Shown here: positions 16,360-25,198 of the stretch, piece after piece
Layout: every line of letters starts with the position of its first letter
Position numbering within the stretch: the stretch's first letter is position 1
Origin: an uncultured Clostridia bacterium
GTDB taxonomy: Bacteria; Bacillota; Clostridia; TANB77; CAG-508
DNA: 45,300 nucleotides
Direction of reading: 5' to 3'
Assembly: GCA_934122125.1 (NCBI GenBank)
Contig: CAKOVW010000003.1
Location: 1-45,300, forward strand
Position numbers and translations under genes: made by a program
The notes under the pieces: generated by a model
What the model was told of the DNA's origin: nothing
The model's database searches: none
What the model saw: the letters and a program-made list of their open reading frames with translations, nothing else

Positions 16360-17725
16360 TTGGCTAAGGCAAAAACAGTATTTGTATGTAGTAGTTGTGG
16401 ATATGAGTCAACTAAATGGTTAGGCAAGTGCCCACGGATGCAATGAATGGAATAGTTTTTATGAAGAAAAAGTTTCAAAAGATACAACAGGCTCTGGGGA
16501 TAGAAAAAACAAGGTAGTTACACCAAGAGCTTTGAATGAAGTAATTGGAAAAGATGCAATACGAACACATACTGGAATTGGAGAATTAGACAGAGTACTA
16601 GGAGGAGGCTTAGTAAAAGGCTCACTTGTATTGTTAGGAGGAGAGCCAGGAATTGGTAAATCTACTTTAATTCTACAACTTTGCGATAAGGTACAAGGAG
16701 AGGGTAAAGTTTTATATGTTTCAGGAGAAGAATCAGCAGAACAAATAAAATTAAGAGCAGACAGATTAGGTATTCATAATGATGACATTTTGTTCTTAGG
16801 AGAAACAGATATAGAACTTATAGAAAACTCTATTCTAGAAATTAAGCCAAAACTTGTAATTATAGACTCAATACAAACTATGTATTCTGATGAAATATCT
16901 TCAGCAGCAGGTACTGTTAGCCAAGTACGTGAAATTACAGCAAGAATTATGCGTGTATGTAAAAGTAATGAAATTACGACAATTATAATTGGACATGTTA
17001 CTAAAGAGGGAAATATAGCAGGACCTAGAGTGCTAGAGCATATGGTAGATACGGTTTTATATCTAGAAGGAGAAAGATATTTTTCGTACAGAATTTTACG
17101 TGGAGTAAAAAATCGTTTTGGTTCAACAAATGAAGTTGGAATGTTTGAAATGCAAAGTGAAGGAATGGTGGAAATTACAAATCCATCTTCTGTACTTATT
17201 TCTGAAAGAGAAGATAATCCATCAGGTTCTGTAATTGTAGCAAGTATGGAAGGAACAAGACCATTGCTTGTAGAATTACAAGCACTAACTACTCCAACAG
17301 TTTTTGGACTTCCAAGAAGAGCTGCAAATGGAATTGATTACAATAGGCTTACCCTATTAGTTGCAGTTCTAGAAAAAAGGGCAGGTTTAGCATTAAGTTC
17401 ACAAGATATTTATTTAAATGTGGTAAGTGGAATAAAAATAAGCGAACCAGCAGTAGATTTAGGAACAATTTTAGTGTGTGCGTCAAGTTTTAAAAATACT
17501 AGTATAGATAAAAGAACGGTTATAATTGGAGAGGTAGGACTAACAGGAGAAGTTAGAGCAGTAAATTTAATAGATAAAAGATTAAAAGAAGCAGAAAAAT
17601 TAGGATTTAAAACTTGTATTATACCGGAAAGTAATAAAAAACTCTTGAAAGAAAATTATAAGTTAGATATAATAGGGGTCAGAAATGTTAGCGATGCGAT
17701 GAAAGCAGTTGGTCTTAAATCTTAA
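16360..17725 (+). CDS. radA: DNA repair protein RadA, interrupted by a +1 frameshift in the zinc finger
   Basis: RadA is a RecA-like ATPase that speeds branch migration in recombination. From TTG 16360 the reading frame gives the start of the zinc finger, with CSSCG followed by CP. An extra C at about 16435 then throws the frame into TGA at 16444. Dropping that one base restores CPGCNEWNSFYEE and joins the frame that runs to 17725. The rest is intact: Walker A GGEPGIGKST, KNRFG motif and the Lon-like C-terminal domain. Only the zinc-finger joint is broken, so this is either a base-call or assembly error or a recent mutation. If real, translation could restart at an in-frame ATG at 16532 and make a finger-less 397-aa protein. 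disA follows. Confidence 0.85.
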
Positions 17726-17779
17726 AAATAATTAGCATCTTGCGTTGTAAAAGAATGTTACTATATAAGGAGGAGGAAA

Positions 17780-18859
17780 ATGGCTTTAAAAAAGGAAGAA
17801 GCAGTCATTACAGAAGTATTAAAAATGATTGCACCTGGTACACCAATTCGTGATGGACTAGAAAATATTTTAAAAGCAAAAACTGGTGCTTTAATTGTAA
17901 TTGGAGATACAAAAGAGGTATTGGATTTAGTAGATGGTGGGTTTCAATTAGATGTTGATTATACTTCATCTAGATTATATGAACTTGCAAAAATGGATGG
18001 GGCAATAGTACTTAGTAGCGACTTGAAAAAAATACTTTATGCAAATACTCAAATAATTCCTTCACCTAATATTATAACAACAGAAACAGGAACAAGGCAT
18101 CGTACAGCAGAACGTACTGCAAAACAAACTGGAGCATTAGTAATTAGTATATCTCAAAGAAGAAGCATAATTACAATATTTAAAGGAAACTACAGATATG
18201 TACTAGAAAATACTGCTGAAGTAATTTCAAAGGCAAATCAAGCATTACAAACTGTTGAAAAATATAAGAAAGTATTTGACAATAAGTTAAGTTTATTAAA
18301 TGAATATGAATTTAATGATATTGTAACACTTGAAAATGTAATAAATGCAATTCAAAGAGCAGAAATGGTAATGAAAATAGTAGAAGAAGTTCAAAAGTCT
18401 ATTTATGAGCTAGGAGAAGAGGGCAGATTATTAGAAATGCAACTTGAGGAGTTAATAGGTGATTTAGAACAAGAGGAACTATTAATTGTTAAAGATTATA
18501 TTGCTCCGGGTAAAAAAAGAACTGCTGAAAAAGTATTAGAGGAAATAAAGACATTAGAATATGATGAACTAATGGTACAAGAAAAAATTGCAAAAATTCT
18601 GGGATATGAAGATTTTGATTCATATGATGAAGTAGCAGTTTATACAAGAGGATATAGAGTATTGAACAAAATACCTAGAATGCCAAGTAATATAGTAGAA
18701 AACTTAGTCAAATCTTTCAAGTCTTTTCAACATATATTGGATGCTGACTTACAAAAACTTGATGATGTTGATGGAATTGGAGAAGTTAGAGCAAGGACAA
18801 TAAAAAGTTCATTAAAACGTATGCAAGAACAATTTGTATTTGACAATTTAATATTGTAA
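17780..18859 (+). CDS. disA: Diadenylate cyclase DisA, DNA integrity scanning protein
   Basis: DisA makes c-di-AMP from two ATP and slows synthesis when it meets branched DNA. The N-terminal DAC domain shows the catalytic DGA (73-75) and the RHR motif (106-108). A helical linker follows, and the C-terminal HhH DNA-binding domain ends with LDDVDGIGEVRARTIKSSL. It is 359 aa, the normal length for an octamer-forming DisA. ATG 17780 has GGAGGAGG upstream. The gene lies 54 bp after radA, whose product inhibits DisA in Bacillus; this pairing is conserved across Firmicutes. Confidence 0.96.
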   Translation: MALKKEEAVITEVLKMIAPGTPIRDGLENILKAKTGALIVIGDTKEVLDLVDGGFQLDVDYTSSRLYELAKMDGAIVLSSDLKKILYANTQIIPSPNIITTETGTRHRTAERTAKQTGALVISISQRRSIITIFKGNYRYVLENTAEVISKANQALQTVEKYKKVFDNKLSLLNEYEFNDIVTLENVINAIQRAEMVMKIVEEVQKSIYELGEEGRLLEMQLEELIGDLEQEELLIVKDYIAPGKKRTAEKVLEEIKTLEYDELMVQEKIAKILGYEDFDSYDEVAVYTRGYRVLNKIPRMPSNIVENLVKSFKSFQHILDADLQKLDDVDGIGEVRARTIKSSLKRMQEQFVFDNLIL

Positions 18860-18917
18860 ATGTATAATTGGGTTATTGTAAAATGATAGTGTTAAGCAGT
18901 CTATGAAAAATTGTAGC

Positions 18918-18934
18918 GGAGCACAGTGTGCTCC
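18918..18934. other. Perfect short palindromic hairpin upstream of the cyclophilin gene
   Basis: GGAGCAC and GTGCTCC pair around AGT. No T run follows, so it is not a simple terminator. It is GC-rich for this genome and lies in the 98-bp gap after disA, 24 bases before the next start codon, so it would be in that gene's leader. Confidence 0.5.
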
Positions 18935-18957
18935 ATAAAAATAGAGGAGAGAAAAGT

Positions 18958-19785
18958 ATGAAAAAATTTAAGATAGTATTATTAATTATAGCAATTATTT
19001 TAGTGGTTGCTGGAATAGGATTTGTAAGTTATGGCTTTTATAAAAAAGCAACTACCAATATTCCAAACCCAGTTGCAACAATAGAAGTTGAGGACTATGG
19101 AACAGTTAAAGTTGAACTTTATCCAGACCAAGCTCCAAATACTGTAGCTAACTTTATTAGATTAGCAAACCGTGGATTTTATAATGGATTGACATTTCAT
19201 AGAACAATACCAGATTTTATGATACAAGGTGGAGATAAATCAGGAACTGGTTCAGGTTCACCAAGTTTAAGTGATATTAAAGACAATGTATCAAATGATG
19301 AAGTATATAACATTGAAGGAGAATTTATTGCAAATGGACATAACAATACATTAAAACACAAAAAAGGTGTTATATCAATGGCAAGAAAAGATTATAGTAG
19401 CTACAGTAGTATAAACCCATCTTTAACTACTTATGGGTATAATTCAGCAGGATCTCAATTCTTTATTATGACAGCAGACAATACTTACTTAGACGGATAT
19501 TATGCAGCTTTTGGAGAGGTTAAAGAAGGAATGGATATAGTTGAAAAAATATCAAATGTTGAAGTATATTACAGAAGTTCTGACTTAAAAGAAGGAGAAA
19601 GTGCACCAAAGGATAGCGATGGAAATGAAATTTCATCAGATAAACCAAAAAAAGCACCAGTAATTAAAAGTATAACAGTAGAAACATACGGCGTAGACTA
19701 CGGAATTCCTAAAACAGTGCAAGAATTTGATATGAATTCATGGTATACTAATTATTTAATGAAACAATATGGATATTCAAATTAA
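18958..19785 (+). CDS. Membrane-anchored cyclophilin-type peptidyl-prolyl isomerase
   Basis: This 275-aa protein has one N-terminal hydrophobic segment (about residues 5-28) without a lipobox Cys at the cleavage position, so it is probably an anchored extracytoplasmic protein. The cyclophilin domain (about 37-240) shows the typical NTVANFIRLANRGFYNGLTFHR and GSQFFIMT motifs. A charged insertion with Ser/Lys-rich text occurs near 205-228. It would help fold secreted proteins by isomerising prolyl bonds. ATG 18958 was chosen over an upstream in-frame codon because AGGAGAG lies just before it. It appears to be a single-gene unit between disA and the nusA operon promoter. Confidence 0.9.
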   Translation: MKKFKIVLLIIAIILVVAGIGFVSYGFYKKATTNIPNPVATIEVEDYGTVKVELYPDQAPNTVANFIRLANRGFYNGLTFHRTIPDFMIQGGDKSGTGSGSPSLSDIKDNVSNDEVYNIEGEFIANGHNNTLKHKKGVISMARKDYSSYSSINPSLTTYGYNSAGSQFFIMTADNTYLDGYYAAFGEVKEGMDIVEKISNVEVYYRSSDLKEGESAPKDSDGNEISSDKPKKAPVIKSITVETYGVDYGIPKTVQEFDMNSWYTNYLMKQYGYSN

Positions 19786-19805
19786 TTAAAAAATATAAAA
19801 AATGC

Positions 19806-19834
19806 TTGCAATTAATGGAAAAATAGGGTATAAT
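19806..19834 (+). promoter_or_regulatory. Sigma-A promoter of the rimP-nusA-infB operon
   Basis: TTGCAA (19806-19811), a 17-base spacer and a perfect TATAAT (19829-19834). Transcription would start near 19841, giving a leader of about 134 nt before the rimP start. Confidence 0.8.
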
Positions 19835-19854
19835 ATAACTGCATAAAAAATTAC

Positions 19855-19885
19855 TAGAAGAGTGGGAACAAATCCCACTCTTCTA
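19855..19885 (+). other. 13-bp perfect hairpin in the rimP leader
   Basis: TAGAAGAGTGGGA (19855-19867) pairs perfectly with TCCCACTCTTCTA (19873-19885) around ACAAA. No T run follows, so it is not a standard terminator. It could serve as a stability element, an RNase III site or part of a regulatory fold. Confidence 0.55.
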
Positions 19886-19906
19886 TTATGAAGAAAGGAG
19901 AAAGGC

Positions 19907-19974
19907 GTTAAAGGAAAAGCGAAAGAGTCCTTTAACTGACAAAAAGGTCAGTTAAAAAACGTCCTTAAACTGAC
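19907..19974 (+). promoter_or_regulatory. Structured rimP leader with competing hairpins directly before the start codon
   Basis: Three stems can form. A pairs GTTAAAGGA (19907-19915) with TCCTTTAAC (19928-19936). B pairs TTTAACTGAC (19931-19940) with GTCAGTTAAA (19947-19956). C pairs GTCAGTT (19947-19953) with AACTGAC (19968-19974), ending one base before the ATG. B excludes both A and C, while A and C can coexist. The segments at 19927-19940 and 19961-19974 are near-identical direct repeats (13 of 14 bases). The nearest good Shine-Dalgarno, AAAGGAG at 19894-19900, is about 75 bases from ATG 19975. The pairing is seen; the switching role is inferred. Confidence 0.5.
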
Positions 19975-20466
19975 ATGGAAGAAAAAATAGAGGCTTTAAT
20001 TGGCAAAACAATTAAAGATTTAGGCTATGAATTATATGATGTTATTTATGAGAAAGAGGCAAAAGATTATTACTTACGTATTTTTATAGATACACCAAAG
20101 GGTATTAGCTTAGATGATTGTGAAAAGGTAAATGATGCAATAAACCCAATATTAGATGAGGCAAATTATATAAAGGACCAATATTTTTTAGAGGTTTCTT
20201 CACCAGGCGTTGAACGAAGATTAAGAAAGGATAGGCACTTTGAAGCAAGCATAGGAAAAGAGGTTGAAGTTAGCTTATATAGCCCAATAATATTAAAACA
20301 AGAAGAAATTACTGAAAAAAAGAAAAAAAGTAATACTACAAAAAATATTTCAGGAATATTAAAAAGTTTTGATGAAAAAAATATAACATTAGAATTAGAA
20401 CAAAATGAAGATGTAATAATTGAAAGAAAAAATATATCAAATATAAAAATAAAATTTAATTGGTAA
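19975..20466 (+). CDS. rimP: Ribosome maturation factor RimP
   Basis: RimP helps assemble the 30S subunit. The N-terminal alpha/beta domain carries LGYELYDVIYEKE and the characteristic SPGVERRLRKDRHFE motif (about residues 75-88). The C-terminal Sm-like domain is interrupted by a Lys-rich insert (about 108-122). The length is 163 aa. ATG 19975 is the only possible start near the family's usual N-terminus, because an in-frame TAA lies nine bases upstream. It has no ribosome site in the usual place and instead follows a hairpin. It is the first gene of the operon, overlapping or abutting nusA. Confidence 0.92.
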   Translation: MEEKIEALIGKTIKDLGYELYDVIYEKEAKDYYLRIFIDTPKGISLDDCEKVNDAINPILDEANYIKDQYFLEVSSPGVERRLRKDRHFEASIGKEVEVSLYSPIILKQEEITEKKKKSNTTKNISGILKSFDEKNITLELEQNEDVIIERKNISNIKIKFNW

Positions 20467-20486
20467 TAAGGGAGGAATTTAGAAAA

Positions 20487-21608
20487 ATGAAAAAGAAAGT
20501 AAATGTACTTGCAATTGATAGCACAGAATTAATGATGGCATTAGAGGATCTTGAAAAAGATAAAGGAATAAAAAAAGAAGCAATATTAGAGTCAATAGAA
20601 ACAGCTTTAGTAACAGCATATAAAAGAAACTTTGATTCAGAGGAAAATGTTAAAGTAACAATGGATGGAAAAACAGGTGAAATACATATATATGCTGTAA
20701 AAGACGTTGTAGAAGAAGTTGAAAATCCTAATACACAAATATTATTAGCAGATGCTAAAAATATAGACAGTAAACTATTAGTTGGAGATAAAGCTGAAAT
20801 TGAGCTTATGCCAAAGAACTTTGGTAGAATTGCAGCTCAAACTGCAAAACAAATTATAGTACAAAAAATTAGAGAAGAATCTAGAAATTTGATTTTTGAT
20901 GAGTTTAATGAAAGAAAAGGTGAAATAGTTTCTGGTATAGTTCAAAAAGCAGACGGAAATATAGTTGTGTTAGACTTAGGAAAACTAGAAGCTGTTATGC
21001 CAGCAAAAGAGCAAATTCCAACTGAGCATTATCATGTAAATGACAAAATTAGAGCATATGTTATGAATGTAGAAAAAGGACTAAAGGGTGCCCCACAAGT
21101 TACTGTTTCAAGAGCTTGTAGTGATTTTGTTAGAAAATTATTTGAACTTGAAATTCCAGAAATTTATGAAGGAGTTATTGAAATAAAAAGTGTATCAAGA
21201 GATGCTGGTAATAGAAGTAAAGTTGCAGTATACTCTCCAGATGAAAATATAGATCCAGTTGGTTCATGTGTAGGACAAAAGGGAATTCGTATTCAAAACA
21301 TTATAAATGAATTAAATGGAGAAAAAATTGATGTTATTGAATGGAACCCAGACCCAGCAATATATATTTCAGCAGCATTACTACCAGCACAAGTTATGGC
21401 AGTTGATGCGCACGAAGAAGAAAAGTTTGCACAAGTAATTGTACCAGATGACCAATTATCATTAGCAATTGGTAAAGCAGGACAAAATGCTAGATTAGCA
21501 GCAAGATTAACAGGTTGGAAAATAGACATTAAGAGTGAAACTCAATTTAGAGAAATGTTAGCAAAACAACAAGAAGAAAATACAGAAGAAACTACAATAG
21601 AAGAATAA
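20487..21608 (+). CDS. nusA: Transcription elongation/antitermination factor NusA
   Basis: NusA binds RNA polymerase and controls pausing, termination and antitermination. It has an N-terminal polymerase-binding domain, an S1 domain (about residues 130-195; GEIVSGIVQKADGNIVVLDLG), and KH1 and KH2 domains with SCVGQKGIRIQNI and LAIGKAGQNARLAARLTGW. It ends soon after KH2, as in Firmicutes that lack the acidic repeats of E. coli. The length is 373 aa. ATG 20487 has GGAGG upstream; an earlier in-frame TTG at 20460 lies before that ribosome site. It lies just after rimP and 18 bp before the rnpM start. Confidence 0.96.
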   Translation: MKKKVNVLAIDSTELMMALEDLEKDKGIKKEAILESIETALVTAYKRNFDSEENVKVTMDGKTGEIHIYAVKDVVEEVENPNTQILLADAKNIDSKLLVGDKAEIELMPKNFGRIAAQTAKQIIVQKIREESRNLIFDEFNERKGEIVSGIVQKADGNIVVLDLGKLEAVMPAKEQIPTEHYHVNDKIRAYVMNVEKGLKGAPQVTVSRACSDFVRKLFELEIPEIYEGVIEIKSVSRDAGNRSKVAVYSPDENIDPVGSCVGQKGIRIQNIINELNGEKIDVIEWNPDPAIYISAALLPAQVMAVDAHEEEKFAQVIVPDDQLSLAIGKAGQNARLAARLTGWKIDIKSETQFREMLAKQQEENTEETTIEE

Positions 21609-21626
21609 AAAAAGGAAGTGAACATT

Positions 21627-21890
21627 TTGAAAAATATACCTACTCGTACTTGCATTGGATGCGGAGAACAAAAGCCTAAAAAAGAGCTTATACGTATTGT
21701 AAAAAATCAAGCAGGAGAAATAAAAATTGACAGAACAGGTAAATTATCAGGCAGAGGTGCATATATATGTGATAATTCAGAATGTTTAGAAAAGGCAATA
21801 CGTTCTAAAAAATTGGAAAGATCTTTTGAAATAAAAATAGAAGAAAATGTTTATCAAGATTTGAAAAATATTATAAATCAAGGAGTATAA
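21627..21890 (+). CDS. rnpM: RnpM/YlxR family RNA-binding protein
   Basis: This small YlxR-fold protein of the nusA-infB operon is reported in Bacillus to bind and modulate RNase P RNA. TTG 21627 yields MKNIPTRTCIGCGEQKPKKE, which matches the family N-terminus with its CIGCG motif. The GRGAYICDNSECLEKA motif lies in the middle. An in-frame GTG at 21618 is only two bases after the AAGGAA site, so I prefer TTG. The length is 87 aa. It sits between nusA and ylxQ as in most Firmicutes. Confidence 0.88.
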   Translation: MKNIPTRTCIGCGEQKPKKELIRIVKNQAGEIKIDRTGKLSGRGAYICDNSECLEKAIRSKKLERSFEIKIEENVYQDLKNIINQGV

Positions 21891-21892
21891 AT

Positions 21893-22216
21893 TTGGTTAA
21901 TAATCAAAAAATATGTGGGATGTTAGGAATAGCAACTAAAGCTGGAAAAATAGTTGCAGGAACAGAAGCATGTATACAAGAAATAGAAAAACATAATGTA
22001 AAATTGTTAATATTAGCAGCAGATGCGGCTGATAGAACAAAAAATACATTTAAAGAAAAATGTAAAGAATATAATGTTAATGTATATGAAAACTTAACGA
22101 TTGACGAAATTAGTAATTCGATTGGAAAAGCTAACAAAGCTGTAATTGGAATTAAAGATAAAGGGTTTTCTCAAGCGATAAAAAAATTAATTAATGGGGG
22201 TGAAATGATTGGGTAA
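21893..22216 (+). CDS. L7Ae-family ribosomal-like protein YlxQ
   Basis: This 107-aa protein has the L7Ae/L30e/S12e fold, expected to bind kink-turn RNA. It contains GMLGIATKAGKIVAGTEAC and KLLILAADAADRTKNTF. TTG 21893 has AGGAG seven bases upstream and starts just after the rnpM stop. Its end overlaps the infB start by eight bases, which suggests translational coupling. The exact target RNA of YlxQ is not established here. Confidence 0.9.
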   Translation: MVNNQKICGMLGIATKAGKIVAGTEACIQEIEKHNVKLLILAADAADRTKNTFKEKCKEYNVNVYENLTIDEISNSIGKANKAVIGIKDKGFSQAIKKLINGGEMIG

Positions 22217-25184
22217 ACTTAAAGTACATGAACTTGCAAAAGAATTAGGGCTAGAAAGTAAAGAACTAATTGCAAAAGCAAAGGAAGTAGGAATTGAGGT
22301 AACAAGTCATTTAAGTTCTTTAGAGGAAGAGCAAATTAAAAAAATAAAAAATATTTTTGAAAATAAGGGAGTAAAAACACAAAAAAATATGGAGCAAGAA
22401 AAAAGTAAAGAAAAGAAAGAAAAGAATACAAAAAAAGATGCTACACCAGTTATTATAAGACGTGAAGTTATATTAGCTGATGAAGAAAAGCAAGAAAAGA
22501 AGCAAGAAAAAACAGAAAGAAAAGATGTAGGCTTTGTAGAAAGAAAAAACAATAAAGACTTTAATATTGTTTATAGAAAACAACAAGTAAAGCCTATGAC
22601 AGTAAGTGAACTATTTGGATTAAAACCAAACAAAAAAGAAGAGAAAGCTCCAGAAGTAGTTGAGGAGAAAAAGCAAGAAGAACCAAAAGTAGAAGAGAAA
22701 AAAGAGGAAGTTAAGCCAGAGGTTAAACCAGAAATTAAACAAGAACCAAAACCTGTAGAAAATAAAGCTACAGTTACTTCAAATGCAGAAAATAAGCCAA
22801 ATTACCCTAATCGTGAAAGAAATAATAACCAATACCAAAATAATCGTTATGAAAACCACCCACATAACTCAGAAGGTTATCAAAATCGTTATGATAATAG
22901 ACAAAATAGATTTGGAAACCGTCAAAATAATGGTGGATATGATAATCGTCAAAGAGAAAATAGATTTGAAAATCGCCAAGGTGAAAATAGATTTAATAAT
23001 AATCGTCAAAATGGAGATAATAGATTTAACAATCAAAATAGAAACGGTCAAAGACCATTTAATAGAAATAATAATGGCAGACCACTAGATAATTATGGAA
23101 TTGACAAAAATATTAAAGATATAATGGCTACTGAAATAGTAGAAAAAGAAGATAAAAGAGATATTAGTACAAGAGCAATAGATAAAGAAAAAGCTAATAG
23201 ACATGAGGATAATAAAGCTAAAAAGGGAACTAAAGCAAAGAAGAATGATCGCTTTAGTGAAGATTTTAATGAAGGCAAATTAAAAGACTTAAAACAAGTA
23301 GACAAATTATCTCATATGTTTAATGAACAAGATGGAGGAATGCTTGACTACTATGATTTAACAACAGCTAGAGGAAAGAAAAACAAACGTAAACCACAAA
23401 AAGATGAAGAAAGAACAAAACAAAAAATATTTGAATTAACAGAAATTACAATTCCTGAAATGATTACAGTAAAAGATTTAGCTGCTGAAATGAAAAAAAC
23501 TAGTGGAGAAGTAATTAAAAAATTATTTAATTATGGAATTATGGCTACAATAAACAATACAATAGATTTTGATACAGCATTTTTAGTGGCACAAGAATTT
23601 GGAATAACAGCAAATAAAAAAGAGGAAGTAAAAGAAGAGGATATTCTATTTGATGATACTGAAGATACAGCAGATGAACTAGAACCAAGACCACCAGTAG
23701 TTGTTGTAATGGGACACGTAGACCATGGTAAAACATCACTTCTAGATGCTATTCGTAGTACAAATGTTATTGAAGGTGAAGCAGGAGGAATTACACAACA
23801 CATTGGTGCATATAAAGTAAATGTAAATGGAAGAGAGATTACATTCTTAGATACTCCCGGCCATGAAGCATTTACAGCAATGCGTGCTAGAGGTGCTCAA
23901 ATTACAGATATTGCAATTCTTATAGTTGCAGCTGATGATGGAGTTATGCCACAAACAGTAGAAGCAATAAACCATGCAAAGGCAGCAGGAATTCCAATTA
24001 TAGTTGCAGTTAATAAAATTGATTTGCCAGGTGCAAATGTAGAAAAAATAAAACAAGAGTTAATGGAATACGAATTAGTTCCAGAAGAGTGGGGCGGAGA
24101 TACAATTTATGTTCCAATATCTGCTAAAAAGAAAATAAACATTGACAATTTATTGGAAATGGTATTACTAGTAGCTGATATGAAAGAACTAAAAGCAAAC
24201 CCTAATAAACAAGCAAAAGGAACTGTTATTGAAGCAAGATTAGACAAAGCAAAAGGAACTATTGTATCAATGCTTGTACAAAGAGGAACATTAGACGAAG
24301 GAGATACAATAGTTGTTGGAAAGTCTATTGGTAGAATTCGTGTAATGAAAAATGATAAAGGTCAAAGAGTTAAAAAGGCTGGACCATCTACACCAGTAGA
24401 AATTATGGGATTAACAGAAGTACCAGAAGCTGGAGATACATTCTATGAAGTAAAAGACGAAAAAATGGCAAAACACTTAATAGAAAGAAGAAAACGTCAA
24501 GAGAGAGAACAAGCAATTAATGAAAACAGCAAAGTAACATTAAGTAATTTATTTGAAAAAATGGAAAGCGAAAACTTAAAACAATTAAACATTATTGTAA
24601 AAGCAGATGTTCAAGGAACAGCACAAGCATTAAAGCAATCACTTGAAAAATTATCAAATGATGAGGTTAAAGTTAAAGTAATACATGCTGTAACAGGTGC
24701 TGTAACTGAATCTGATGTTCAACTTGCAAAAGCAGGTAAGTGTATAATTATTGCATTTAATGTAAGACCAGTTAACACTGCAAAAGATATGGCAGAAAAA
24801 GAAGGAGTAGAAATTAAACAATACTCAGTTATCTACCAAGCAATTGAAGATGTTGAAGCAGCTATGAAAGGTATGCTAGACCCAGTTTATGAAGAAAAAG
24901 TAATAGGAAATGCAGTTGTAAGACAAACTTTCAAAGTTTCAGGAGTTGGAACAATTGCTGGTGCATATGTACTTGATGGAAAAATTGAAAGAAATGCAGG
25001 AGTTAGAGTAATACGTGAAAATGTAGTAATACATGATGGAAAACTAATATCATTAAAACGTTTCAAAGATGATGCAAAAGAAGTTACAAAAGGCTTTGAA
25101 TGTGGACTTCAAATTGAAAACTATAATGATGTTAAAGAAGATGACACATTAGAATTTTATGTAATGGAAGAAGTTAAACGTTAA
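22209..25184 (+). CDS. infB: Translation initiation factor IF-2
   Basis: IF-2 is the GTPase that brings initiator tRNA to the 30S subunit and promotes subunit joining. The N-terminal IF2_N domain begins VHELAKELGLESKELIAKAKE. A long charged and low-complexity region (about 50-400) follows, and then a second IF2_N-like part. The G domain has G1 GHVDHGKTS (502-510), DTPGHEA, and NKID. Domains II-IV run to the end. The length of 991 aa is much longer than Bacillus IF-2 because of the Asn/Arg-rich insert. TTG 22209 is used, with GGGGGTGA upstream overlapping the end of ylxQ. Confidence 0.96.
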   Translation: MGKLKVHELAKELGLESKELIAKAKEVGIEVTSHLSSLEEEQIKKIKNIFENKGVKTQKNMEQEKSKEKKEKNTKKDATPVIIRREVILADEEKQEKKQEKTERKDVGFVERKNNKDFNIVYRKQQVKPMTVSELFGLKPNKKEEKAPEVVEEKKQEEPKVEEKKEEVKPEVKPEIKQEPKPVENKATVTSNAENKPNYPNRERNNNQYQNNRYENHPHNSEGYQNRYDNRQNRFGNRQNNGGYDNRQRENRFENRQGENRFNNNRQNGDNRFNNQNRNGQRPFNRNNNGRPLDNYGIDKNIKDIMATEIVEKEDKRDISTRAIDKEKANRHEDNKAKKGTKAKKNDRFSEDFNEGKLKDLKQVDKLSHMFNEQDGGMLDYYDLTTARGKKNKRKPQKDEERTKQKIFELTEITIPEMITVKDLAAEMKKTSGEVIKKLFNYGIMATINNTIDFDTAFLVAQEFGITANKKEEVKEEDILFDDTEDTADELEPRPPVVVVMGHVDHGKTSLLDAIRSTNVIEGEAGGITQHIGAYKVNVNGREITFLDTPGHEAFTAMRARGAQITDIAILIVAADDGVMPQTVEAINHAKAAGIPIIVAVNKIDLPGANVEKIKQELMEYELVPEEWGGDTIYVPISAKKKINIDNLLEMVLLVADMKELKANPNKQAKGTVIEARLDKAKGTIVSMLVQRGTLDEGDTIVVGKSIGRIRVMKNDKGQRVKKAGPSTPVEIMGLTEVPEAGDTFYEVKDEKMAKHLIERRKRQEREQAINENSKVTLSNLFEKMESENLKQLNIIVKADVQGTAQALKQSLEKLSNDEVKVKVIHAVTGAVTESDVQLAKAGKCIIIAFNVRPVNTAKDMAEKEGVEIKQYSVIYQAIEDVEAAMKGMLDPVYEEKVIGNAVVRQTFKVSGVGTIAGAYVLDGKIERNAGVRVIRENVVIHDGKLISLKRFKDDAKEVTKGFECGLQIENYNDVKEDDTLEFYVMEEVKR
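22800..23090 (+). repeat. Asn/Arg/Gln-rich low-complexity repeat inside infB
   Basis: Residues about 197-294 of IF-2 are built from repeated short units such as NRQN, ENRF and NNR, rich in Asn, Arg, Gly and Tyr. The DNA shows matching imperfect repeats (AATCGTCAAAAT, GAAAATAGATTT). Such sequence is expected to be disordered and RNA-binding. Confidence 0.75.
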
Positions 25185-25198
25185 AAGGAGAGAAAACT

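Noticed and set aside
17740..17769. TTGCGT/TATATA promoter for disA
   Set aside because: Transcription would start inside or after the disA ribosome site. A transcript from radA is more likely.
18918..18934. Hairpin as the disA terminator
   Set aside because: No T run follows the stem, so intrinsic termination is not expected.
22783..23088. Alternative-frame ORF in the Asn/Arg-rich part of infB
   Set aside because: Low-complexity DNA repeats keep the other frames open by chance. The product is repetitive and lacks its own ribosome site.
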